Shown piece by piece: positions 1 to 12,100 of a stretch of 64,000 nucleotides of DNA (the stretch's first letter is position 1; every line of letters begins with the position of its first letter). The translations under genes were made by a program, and so were the position numbers. Source of the stretch: Myoxocephalus aenaeus (taxonomy: Eukaryota > Chordata > Actinopteri > Perciformes > Cottidae); contig JBAMJR010000051.1 of the NCBI GenBank assembly GCA_038501785.1, positions 6,407,501 to 6,471,500 on the forward strand, given 5' to 3'. Below the pieces are notes generated by a model. That model was not told the origin of the DNA, did not search any database, and saw nothing but the letters and a program-made list of their open reading frames with translations.

Positions 1-1960
1 AGGAATGGCGGTCTTCCCTCCTATAATTTTTCCACTTTACACCCATATTTTATTCTCCTATTTTAAGCCACTTCTTTGCCACACAAAGGACACCGACTTC
101 CTCCCCGGCCAGAGTCAATGACTTCCCCCATAAAACATGCATCAGAAAGAGACCCCCATGCTATGACGAGGGGCCTCTCTTTGTATAAATCAAACCGATC
201 TAAACTCCCCAGAAATCCGGGGCCCTGAGAAGTGGCTGTGGAATGATATCCGATCCAGAGGGTTGGGGTGAGGCAGGGGGCTCTGGGAAGTGCACCCCCT
301 TCAGTTTGTCCTCAGTGTCTCAGCGGCCCTCTGTGTGGAGCCGATTGTCCCGCTCGGACTAATTGGGAATTCCCTGAGCACGGAGCTCTGATGAGAGCAT
401 GATGGAGGGGAAAGTTTTACTCCGGCTTTCCAAGGAAAACACAACAGGGTTGTGAACGTGCACCGCGGGCCATCGTAAACTGGAACAGTGACAGAATCAA
501 GCACAAAAAAATAAGAATGTGTGTTTGTGTTTGGAGAGTGGAGGGGTGGAAAGAGGCAGAGCGGGGTGGCAATTCATTTATCAGGAGGGAGACTTGCAGA
601 GCTTGTGCCCCGCAAACAAAGAGCTCTTGTTGAGATGCTACAACTGTGAAAAGTGGAGGAAAGGTAAGGAAACTTGTGGGAAGGAGGAACGTAAAGAAAC
701 TTTCTGTATCTCCATCTGTCTGCCTTTTGAAATCAGACAAAGAAAAAATGACACAGAGGAAAGGCAAGATGCAGAAGCAGAGAGCAAATCACAGAAGACG
801 CAGCCTGAACATCAGACAACCTGCTGCTACCCTCTACTTCAGCCTCCCACAACACACACACACACACACACTCACACACACACACTCGGGTGGAAGGGGT
901 TATCACAGGTGTGGAAAGGAGAGGAAGCCAGGAGAGTCACTCATAGGTCTCCAATACTAAAAAGGAACTTCATGGCAGGCCGCGTTCTCCCCACTTCTCT
1001 CTCCCACACACACACACACATATTTATGTGTCACCTGATGTGAATATCTATTTGCCCCTGACCTCATCATGTGCCTCCCTTCCTCTCAGAGACTAAAAGA
1101 ATCATCGTGCAATATCAAATATCAAAGCATCCAAAGATGCGTAATCTTCCCATTTATGTTTTGCCCCCCTGCCTGTCTTTAAAGAACAATTGCAGATGAG
1201 AAAGACATTACACTGAGCACTTGAAAGAGTAAATAGGATTTTAATGAAAGAGAACAAAAACGATACGGTAAATGGCAAAGACTGGCAAAGGGGTAAAATT
1301 AGAGAGTGGGAGATGGCTCTGTTGCAGGAGCGAGACAGAAAGAGTGAGGAGGGAGTGAACAAATATTTCACAGAACAGACAATCAGACTCCCAGACTGAG
1401 CGGAGAAGAGAGTTGGAGGGGGAGGATGAAGTCAGAGGGGAAGAGCGAAAGGGAGGACAGGAGAGGAGGAGTGAAGGAAAATACAGAAACGAAGTAAAAT
1501 ATGATTAAAATACGGCTGCTACTTTTCCTGCTCAAGCTGATGCATTCCAGCCGGTGCAGCAGTAGCCAAACTCTCTGGCTTCTGGCTTAGTCGGGACGCT
1601 CCCATGGTCTCTGACCCGCCCCACAACCCCTGCCGTGCGCAACGCACACACACATTTATACACACACACAAACTCTCTCACCCTTCTTCGTCTAGTAGAA
1701 GAGTTGAGTGAATCAAAGGGGAAATAATTCACAGCTGCACAGGACTTCAAACAGGGGGGCCCCTCAGTCCCATCTAACCCCCCCTCCTCACGTAATCCAC
1801 AGGACCCTTCAGACGACCATAAATCATGCTCACTGTATCACCGTCACACTGCCTTTTATTTATGAAACACCCCGTAAGTCAGGGTCCCACACAACCGCAG
1901 GGCTACAGCTACTGCTTCCCCCAACACCCGGATCTGACCCACAGTCGCTGAGGTAACTGC

Positions 1961-1962
<2 letters not shown>

Positions 1963-2036
<74 letters not shown>

Positions 2037-2067
2037 GTGTGTGTGTGCGTGTAGGTGTGTGTGTGTG
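1963..2067. repeat. (TG)n microsatellite
   Basis: About 105 bp, interrupted near the right end (TAGG, TGCG). Confidence 0.98.
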
Positions 2068-3030
2068 ATGGGGTCGGGGCCAGGGCTAGTGCAATGAGAT
2101 GTGTGGACCCCCACACTCAGCACTGTGGCTATATCCGCCTGGCCTCTGTCAGCCTCCACTTTGATCCAGCAGCCATCAACACTTCATTACTCTGTGGCCC
2201 GTCTTCGTCTTGTTGCCGCTTCACACAAATGGCCTTGTCCCTGCGCTGCGGTGGGCGGGTTTACGTAGCATAGCATAGAGCGCTCTCTCACACACACATA
2301 CACACACACACAAACAATCTCCCTTCTTGGGTTTACACAGATGTGCGCCGACAACCCTCTCTGACCTCTGCAAAATACTTGTATGTGTGCTTTAAGGACC
2401 TTCAAAAGTTTCCAGCTCCTAAACCAAACCAAACGAGAGAAACTGAGCTTCATTGTTGGTTAATTATGCCCTACTGATTAGATGAAAGCAACTCATGGAG
2501 GCAATGAAAAGGGTTCGTTCTCATGTATGGCTCCTATAGATCGTAATTGTGTTCATAAAAAAGAAAGAAAAGAAGAACATTCAAATACCGTTTACAGCGC
2601 ACATACTGTAATTTGTGATTTCAGGGGAGACTCAAGAGTATAATTAGCAGCTCATTTATGCTTTCCCCCTATTATTTGTTTCCATAATTCCAAGCACTCT
2701 CTGTGCTGTTCTTGAATCAAGAAGAACACCTCGTTTACTGTCAGCGGTGTGTTTGTCCAGCAGAAACCACAAAAAAACTTTGGATTTCCTGGAGTACCGT
2801 ACTTGTACCGCTTGGCTGCTCCTGTGGTTTCGTGGATGAGGAAGGAGAATACGATTAACTTACAGCCCAAATCTACTGCAGAAGCCTTAAGGGTTAATGA
2901 GTGAGCGGATGAGTGACAGCTCTATTCTTTGCCGGTTTCATGGGCTGTTTAATCAGCCCCATAGGAAGAACAAACAGAGAGGCATTTAGATTCACACACT
3001 GAGATTCACACACATTCATATGCACAAAGA

Positions 3031-3032
<2 letters not shown>

Positions 3033-3106
<74 letters not shown>
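3033..3106. repeat. (AC)n microsatellite
   Basis: Pure array of about 74 bp in pdgfa intron 4. Confidence 0.98.
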
Positions 3107-3108
<2 letters not shown>

Positions 3109-6011
3109 TTTACTATTCTCTTCAGTCCTATCCAAAAGCTCCAGTTGTTTTATGAGCAAGTTCGTCTAGCAAGCATCGCAGCCAAAACACTGAGGAAGCT
3201 ATCAGAAATACTGGACACAGCTGCAGCAGACAGAGAGGAAGACGTGAGGAGGAAGGACAAAAGGAATACAGGAGAGGGAGGGGAAAAAAAGGAGAGGTTA
3301 TAAATTAACAACCAAAGGGGACCAATTATATAACTAATTCTGCTATTTAATTTCATGTTATTTCATGTCATATCTAGATTGTAGCAACTCGTAGCAAAAT
3401 GGCCAAACTGTTCTGCCAGCCTCGAGTGATAAAACACCAAAAGGAATCACTTCGATGGAAAAGAACAGGGGAGAGCCAAGATGCTGGGATAGAGGGAGTG
3501 AATGTGGTGTCATTGAAAGTGCAAAAGGAGGTGGGATGGGGTGAAGGAGGAGCTAAAAGAATGCTGGGATGATAGAGTCTGAATACATGAAAACTCATTA
3601 AGAATTCTGTTTGCCTCTCTCCTGTCTGTTTCCACGACTGTCTGTCTCTATTTGCACCTCTGCCTCTCTCACTTGATCTCTTTTTTTCATACCTGCTCTG
3701 AATCTGATTCATCTGATCTTTACACCATTCTCATTTACTTTGTCTTTGCTATTTTAAGGCATGCTGACAACAACTGTGATGCAACCTACACACACACAAA
3801 AGCTGATTCTGACACACACGCACGGTTTAGAGATACACCAAAGAAAATGACCAAAGTGCAAAAGAAGTGAGAGAGAAATGCCAAAAAATTAAATGAGGGA
3901 AAAAGGGAGACCATGCAAAAGAAAGAGTGACTTTAATATCTGCCCCTTTTCCTCCCTCAGGCTAGTCCTATTTAAAGTTTTTTATTACCCTGCCACTGAA
4001 CAGGACAGGCTTGTACAGTAAAGGGCCTGCACAGACCCGTTCTCTTTTTTTGGGTCCATTGCATGAAAAAAGAAAGAGGGATAGAAACAGAAGAATAAAT
4101 AAATAAATAAAGGTGCATTTGGACAAATGCATAGTGGCATGAGATGGAAAGAAACACAGAAGATGTGTTCTTTTCCCATCCTTGGCCAGCAGAAGGAAAA
4201 CAAGTCAGGCCCAGGGTAGACGGGCAACATTTTTAGCTTTCTAATAAATGGAGGGAGAAGCACAAACTGAACCCCTATTCAGACTAACTGCTCAGAGGAC
4301 AGACAGAAAGAAAAAAACTTGGCATGAGACAATGTTTCTCACACACAACGTGGTGAATGTCTCCTGACCGGAGCGAGCCCTGACGAATGACCTTTCCAGG
4401 GATACGACGCCTCTCGGCCCCCCTCGCCCGCGAATGGAAACGCATGGAAACCAACCCCATGAATCCCTCTGCGCCACGCCTGTCTGTGTGCTCATTTTGT
4501 CCTCAGTGTCACGAGGGGGACACGTCCAAAGTTGCATGGATCGTGGCATTCCAGGAATAGCTGAATCTATAGCATCTTGTCCGTTGTCGTCAGTCTTTCT
4601 CCATCCGCCCTCGTCAGTGCTGTCACAGACAGAGCTCCTATTGATCCACCTACTGTGTGACAGGCCGAGAGACTGACAAGCGTGCACACAGCCAGACAGG
4701 TTGTGCTGTATATCAGAGCTCTTACCACACTGTGAGTCAGCATCTCTGATCATAAACCATGTGCAGTTCCCCGTGCCCTACAATGGTCGTCTTTTCAGAG
4801 CAGCGTTACTGTCTGATCTACGACTAAAAGACGATAAGACTAAAAGAGGAGAATTTCCTCCCATCCGTACTGAAAACCGTCCTGACCTGAGCCAGAGTGC
4901 CTAGGGGAATGAGGCAGGCGGGGCTGGTATTTGTTTTATTACTCTGCAGGTATATTGAGGCGGCATCTTTAAAACCCTGCTTGATGTCCCAGTGCCCATG
5001 GCCGGGCAAGATCACAATGATTAAAGAGACAACAGAGTCCAGAGATAGACTAGAGAAACACAAACACAGTTAGAGTGTTCCAGGCTATCCTGTTTATCTC
5101 CCGGTTGTCTCTTACTCTTACAGAACAGAGCACATAACTGCAATACCTTCAAACAGAGCCGTGCACTGGCTAACAGTCTGTCGTGTAAATAGAGCAGAAA
5201 AACGACTCAGCTGCAGCCACGGTGTCTCCTCTGATCCTGAACAGAAGGACATGTTTTCAAGCTAGCGATGCCAAAGAGCCGCTGAGAACAGTGCAACCCC
5301 CTTCGATCCCTCTCTCTTTCTCTTTGTCGCCTCGCCTCCTCCAGGCTCCCTGTTTCCAGAAAAGACAAAGGGCCAAACAAACAGAGGAGCGGACGAATGG
5401 CTGTGCAGTAACTGACGACACTCAGACATTCTCAAGGTACAGGAAACTGTTTCCCCCTCGCTCTTTCTCTCTTTGTCTGTCTGGCTGTCTTATGTCTGGC
5501 ATGAGCATCCCTCTCTGGTCAACCCTTCAACAGATGTCCTGGTTGAAGGTGCCAACAACCCTCCCTCCTTGTCCTTTCTCTCCTTCACTTCCTGGCACAG
5601 CCGCCCTGGACTCTTGCCAAGCATGGGATAGAGTGATGAGGAGAGAGGGTGGTGATCGGCTGAGGGAGGGGGCAGAGGAGGTAAGGTGACCACTATTTGG
5701 GTACTGGCCAAGGAGGCTCAGAGGAGACTGGTGGATTTAAATGAAGAGTAGCGGTGGAGTAAAGAGGGTGCGTGAAGGTAGGCAGGTCAACCCAACCTTA
5801 CCTCTCATATGATTTACTTACCTGGTGAGAGGGAAAGTGGTGGAGATTTGTGAGTGGAAGTGGGTGTGTTTGTGGAATGAATGAGGTGGATATGATATTG
5901 CATTTTTAACCCTGCACTCATGATTTGGATTGATTGTAAGGATATTACTTTTCAGCAAGTCAACAAGTTGGCTCACAATCTTGCCTGTGAGGGAGTGTGT
6001 GTGTGTCTTAC

Positions 6012-6199
6012 CTTAACGGTGCGATGGTGCTTGCGGGAGGGGTGACAGCGCATGTTGCTCGTGTTGCAGCAGCCTGTGCAGCGCTTCACCTCCACACAGG
6101 GCGGCCATATCAGGAAGTTGGCAGACGTGGGATCCACCTGGCTCCTGGGGATCTCGTAGATCACCGTCCGCGTCTTACACACCGCCGGGACCGCCTCCT
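6012..6199 (-). CDS. pdgfa: pdgfa coding exon 4 (PDGF/VEGF cystine-knot domain, first part)
   Basis: 188 nt, phase 1 in, phase 0 out; acceptor TTTCTACCAGCAG before 6199, donor GTAAGA at 6011. It encodes residues 99-161: EEAVPAVCKTRTVIYEIPRS, then QVDPTSANFLIWPPCVEVKR and CTGCCNTSNMRCHPSRKHHR, ending TVK. It carries six knot cysteines and an N-glycosylation sequon NTS at 144-146 matching the known site in PDGF-A. The differences from mammals cluster after the sequon (SNMRCHPSRKHH). The next exon, with the ECACA cysteines, is not in the window. Confidence 0.97.
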
Positions 6200-9040
6200 C
6201 TGCTGGTAGAAAGACAAGGACAAGGAGGAGCCCGGTTCACGTGCCTGATCTGCATGAGTGTTCGGTGACACATTTTCCGAATGCATGCTGATGTGTTGTT
6301 GGAATCCGTCCTTTTCACTTCCAGCTGCTTTATGCATTCCTTCGCTGCTCATTACTTGATGACTCAATTGGTGTGAGCTGTTCGTCTTACCTCGGATCAC
6401 ACCCAACCTCCTTTAAAGCTGTTAAGAAGACAAGCTATCCAAAAAAGCTGATCATATCAGCTAAGGAGCTTTGGGATGAAGTCGGTGAGACAGAAAGTGA
6501 CTGCTCCTTTGTTCAGAGCCCTCACTGGGGTTAATGCAGCGTTACTAGGCCAGAAAACCTTTATGTCCGCCGGTGGGAAATCTAATAATGGCCTTTGACC
6601 CTGTTGGTCATAGTGAAAAGAGGAAGGCAGTAAGCATTCATTTCAGATGTAATGCTCTGACAGGCACTTAAACATAAAGACATGACAGAGGGTGTACAGG
6701 AAGATTAGGTCGTAAAGATGATGTGTGTATGTACAGAACGTGAGGGCTTTTATGGACAGTTGCCAAAATGGTATATGTATCATACACTTATGACATGGCC
6801 ACATACGTGAAATACAACCAGCCGCTTTATCCTGTGTCGCTTTAAATGCAGTACTTCTGCGAGGGCTGTGGCCAAAACGCAGTCAGTCTTAACACACTCA
6901 TTGCTCACTACATGGTATTCTCTATTCCTCGATCAGATATCATACCGCGTGGCGTTTCATGAAGAAAGCCCAGGCGAGCTGCAACTTGAGCCCTGAATGC
7001 CTGGAATTTCCACGCTCAAGGATATATTTCTCTCCTGACGCGTGTGTCTTAGATCTGCAAGTCCATGGCCAATTAAAAAGCTTCATGTCAGACGTCCTCG
7101 TGAACCTCACACACCAGTCTCGTTTCTCATGATTCCTTGACTGCCATAAATACTAGGTAGACGTCTTCATTAGGGTTCCTTTTATCCACAGAAAGGCCAT
7201 ATAAAAGCCACTAACTGGTTTGGTGATCGGTTTCATCTCCGGGGAACTCAAATGTCAGGGGGGTTATTTCAAATAGAGGTTATTGTTAGGGCATTATGAC
7301 ACTGTAATAAGTTGTGCCAAGTTTGCTGTACAGTATATAGTGCCAAATGTGATCATGATGCAACCTCTGAGCCGCACAGTGAAGCATTTACTATTCATTC
7401 AGTCTTACCAATGCTCCTCTTGCGTCGGCTGTGGAGCTGGGAGCTCTTCAGGTCATTGTAGTAACCGTGATGACGGGAGTAGTTCTTCTGGTGGTTGTGG
7501 TGCTTGTGGTGCTTGGGCTCCTCGATAACATTGTTTCCCGCACCTCGTCAAAAACAGAAGGCAGCCTCATTAATGAATGTCACACAGAGAGGAAGCAAAC
7601 ACACAAAAAAATCGTTTTCAACCAATAAACCAGTGATGAGTCGCTTAATCACGGGTGTTGACTGTTGAGGGTGGCTTGCTGAGCCTCAGCAGAAGGCTGA
7701 ATGTGATCCGCTATTGATGTTTTATATGCCCCTTCCACAACTAACAATGTGTTGAGTTAGTCACACGGCCGTAATGAGATGGTAACTTCCTACGGGCCTC
7801 TTCTGCTGTATGTAACACATGCTTTGATTCCCCGAAGGGCTTAGGGGTTCCCTTCAATTTGATGGCTGGCAGGGCGACTGCTGATGATGTCACAAATTGA
7901 AGAAAACAGTCCAGAGTACTCGTGGTACAGGCAGGAAGCACACATTGCACAAACCTCTGTGTAATTGCAAGCTTTGTGCGTCAGCCTCACTCACTCATTT
8001 GGCTGAACTTTCCCAGCAGGAATAAAGTATCTAGACGCAGGTGAGTCAGCATGCTCCTTCAAAAACAACCAGCTTTCACAGACCAACTGCAGACTAAAGT
8101 GGTCATTTAACAGGTGGTGCTCAACCGCCATTATCCCCGCACCTAACTGGTGGTTTGGTGTTTCTCGTTTACCTGAAAATGTTTGCTTTTTTCAGTCATT
8201 CAGCAGCATGGAAAAGTAAATGTTTTGTTATGCTGCAGTGGCGGCTCCTTGAGACTCCCTAACTCCAGACTAATATAGCCAGCTCAGCTTATTCACAGTC
8301 ATGGTCATCTGATAAAGCTTGCTTGTTTTGGTCCCCACCCAGAATACAAGTTGGATTACAGAAGAGTGCCAGAGCAGCTATAAAGCGATAAAGCTTGTTC
8401 GCAGGAAACAGCCCTTTCCCAAAGAGCAGAGTCTGAGAGTGTTTGCTAAGTGGGTGGGTCTACCTGTCTGTAGGTACAGCATACCCATCAGGCTGACACA
8501 ATCCTACACCTGTACACTTAACACAAAGACACACTCACAACTACACAAACGCTTCTCATTATCCTCCATAACATGCTAAAACCCAATGTACACCAGCACC
8601 ACAAAGCTTAGCCACAGGCAAACACATTGCCCTCGTCCAGCTCCTTTGTGCTCTGCCCAGAGTCATCTGAAGGGATTTCCTCTACCTATACTCAATCCAC
8701 CCCTGGGATTGATTGTTTATTTGCTTTTGAATGCCTCCTTTTTTTCAGGTCTGGTCCTCGTGTGAGAGTGGAGGGATTCTTTCTTAACCTGTCATGGCGT
8801 CAGTCAGACAGCCAGTGACCCAGAACCAAAAGTCCACAGAAAAGAAGTGTCGACTGCAGCTGAGGCCCAGCGCACAGACACACATGAACATGCCGTATAT
8901 ATGTCGCTCATTGTTTCCATATGTGTGCAAACACACCACGACTGTCTGCACTGCAGGTGGACTCATTTTGACAGCTTGAGGATTTTCCTACCTGACAACC
9001 TTTTTAACACTGCGGGTCACTGACAGAACTCCCACTGTGC

Positions 9041-9101
<61 letters not shown>

Positions 9102-12100
9102 CTATCCCTCTCTTCATCTCCCCCCTTTCAGAGAAGGACTGGAGTGAGGGAGGGCGTCACACTGTGACCACTGGAGACAGTTTGTGTCAGAGCTGACAGG
9201 AGAAAGGGAGGGAGAGCATAAAGAAGTCCTTTATAGACTGCAGAGTCCCTTTCTCAGCACAATAAAAGGACTTTCTGAGGGTGTTTTCTTTGCGGTTAAA
9301 GGAGGAACATGGGGAGAGAAGACAATCAGAGTGATCAGCCAGGAAGATGCAGGAGAGAAATGTGAAGAGAGAAGTTAAAGGAGAAAGGAATTGAAAGAGT
9401 GAGGGGTTTGCTCCTCTGTTGGTTCCAGGTGAGTAAGAAGCAATAACATAGCCAGAGCGTCGTGAAACTGAGACAAGAGAAAAGAGGACAGGAGACAGTC
9501 TCTCACCATGAATCAGGCTTTCATGACTCGCAAATTACTCCCTCCATTAGCTGAGGGCCTCGGCTCCCTCCCTTTACTCCTCCTCCGCTCTTTCTTTCTT
9601 CCGCTACTTGTACATGTTTTTGACTCCTTGTGACAAGTGCATCCATAATTCTCTCTCTTTGTCTCTCTTCCTTGTTTCAGTTACATGACTGAGTTAGTAA
9701 AAAAGTATTATCTTAGGTCACATGGGCAAGGTGTGAAAGCAGGAAGCACAATAAATTAGTTTTCGAAGGCAACTGTACAGTATGTCAGCTTGTCAGAAAG
9801 CAGACTGCACAACAACTTGCAGCCTTTCTGAGTGAAGTGTAGCAGGAACACAACCTCCAGAATCCTTCTGCTCCCTCCTCCACCTCCAACCCACGCCAAG
9901 AGTCAGGTTCCCTTTTCTGTCAAAGTCCTTCAGTGAGAGAGATAAGAGCGGGCAGGCCAGGGGGCCGCCTAAGGAGGGAGACGGGGTTAAAGAGGAAGAA
10001 AAGCGAGGAGAGGAGCACCTCAGGGGCCAGACAGCCATCTGCAGACTTCAGCGGGGTCATCTCATCTGTCAGTCAAAGCAGGAGACACCATCCAAGAGGA
10101 CGTGTGCACATAGACTCGCACTGAGCAAAGCAGCGCTAAATGAAACACACAGCCGCGAGAAAAGCCCTGCAGGCCTTCCCAGGGATCCTGACACATATAC
10201 ATCCTTACAGGCTAAATTATGAAGTCATCCTTCCAGTGACAGAGATCTCAGATAATGACAAAATATGATAGTGACTTAACCAAAACAATCAAGGATTTCC
10301 TGAGTGCGACCTCTAAAACCCAGCAACAGTCCGTGTTACATTTCCCAGGTACCAATGATCAAAGGTTTAAACCAACACCTCATATAAGCCTTTCCTTTCT
10401 CCTTCCCTGGTTGACATGCTATGCTCTGTACAGTTCAGCCTATACTGGTAGCTTTACTGTCCTGGCCATCTGCAACAAAAGCTCTGAAAATACCCCTCTG
10501 GCTGGCGTCAAAGGTCTTTTAATGGGCTCGCCTGGGCCGCCAAGCTGGCCGTCGGACAGATTTATGTCCTCGTAATAATAATCAGCCTACTACTGTTACC
10601 CTGCAAAACATTCCTGTGTTTGAAGAAAGACATGTTAATTCAATTATAAACACCTCTTCTCATGCTAGAAGCAAAGCCAGAGAAATAAAGTTAGGCAATT
10701 ACTGCTGTAGTACAGGTTGGTTTGATTGTTAATTAATAAATGAAACAGGATGTGGGGCTATTTGTCGTCCTAATTGATGCGTCCATCAGAAAATCAATCA
10801 TGTGGTTATACAGAAGAATACTTGAGTGAAAGACCAGTCCTCTAGTGTTGCTTTGCCATGCTTTGATCATTGAGGTAGCTGACATGATTCGGGACCGTTA
10901 AAGCAAATTTAGTAAATACCTATTTCCGTCAACAAATATTTAGAGGAGAGCCCTGAATTTGATATAAGGCCAAAGCCTGTGTAAATAGAGGCTTATGTGA
11001 AGGCAAACAGCTTCTTCCAGCGCACCCCTGTAACTTAATCTAGGACAGCCTGAGCCAGACCAGTCCCCCACCACAGAAGAAGTATCACCTCCAAGAACCT
11101 GAAGCTAAGGAAACCTGCCTGACCGGCGAGCCGCTGTCTCTGTTTACAGGGCAACATATGTGGCAGTCTGGTTGCTATAAAGCCAGTTTATTGCAGCAGC
11201 TGAAAGATTATGCACAACAACAAAAAAGCCTGCCAGTGAAAGTCCATCTTTGTCACATGTGTACAGTAAACAGTATCACGGTAACTGCTTTAGCATGCAT
11301 GCCAGGGCTGGATTTCAGGGGTCACAACTTATAATTAGCAGAAACAACAGGTATCCCTGTTCTTTCACAAATCACTAAATCCACTAAAGCTGCAGGATTG
11401 GCAGAGTCTCTACATATTATTTACTTAAATGTCACTCAAACATCAGCTACCTATGGCCTGTGTACCAATTGTGAGACACAAGTGGATCCGTGAATGCCGA
11501 CAATATTATCAATGGTTCCAGTGATTCATTTTTACAAAATGAATTAATCCATCAAGCAATGGTACTGAGCATATTGCAGTTTAAATGACAACAAGGCAGG
11601 AGCGATTATTTTAGATATGACCTTTGTATGCATTTATGTAATAGTTATTTTGCTTGATCCTTAAGCGAGCACATGTTGCCTCACTATAGAAATATATATA
11701 GAAAGTCCCCATACCACATTCAGGTGTAGCCTATTACCAAGAAGGCTAAGTTTAAAAGTGATTCCACAATAGAACACAATTCTACAGCTAATAAAGGCAC
11801 ACTGGTGCTAAAAACAGCGTAGGTCAGTATGCTGCAGCTGCTTTTAGCCCCATCATTTACTCTGTGTTGTCACATCCACAATAGCAGTGTCACGTGTGTG
11901 ACCAACACCTGGGGCGTCGGGAATAAACATGTCTGCTGATGAAAGTATCAAGAGGCAGAATTTACCTACGGAGTCAATGTCCAGTAGCCGCTGGAGGTCG
12001 CTGATGCTGTGGATTTCACTGTGGGACAGTCTGTCTATCAGCTCCTGGGGAAACTCCACTTCCTTTAGGGGGCGGCGAGGGGGGGCGAAAAAATAAACAA

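Larger units (their letters stand above)
1..6011 (-). other. pdgfa: pdgfa intron 4 (continues off the left edge)
   Basis: No pdgfa exon 5 (KVEYVRKK...ECACA type sequence) can be read from either strand here, so this is intronic. It contains CA/TG microsatellites at 850-889, 1963-2067, 2289-2312 and 3033-3106 and otherwise unremarkable AT/GC-balanced sequence. The open frames in it are short and show no family resemblance. Confidence 0.8.

Noticed and set aside
1856..2159. Open frames made of His-Thr or Cys-Val repeats here and at every other CA/TG array (for example 14018-14312, 17780-18115, 24655-24915, 52183-52554)
   Set aside because: They are translations of dinucleotide microsatellites, open by composition in several frames at once.
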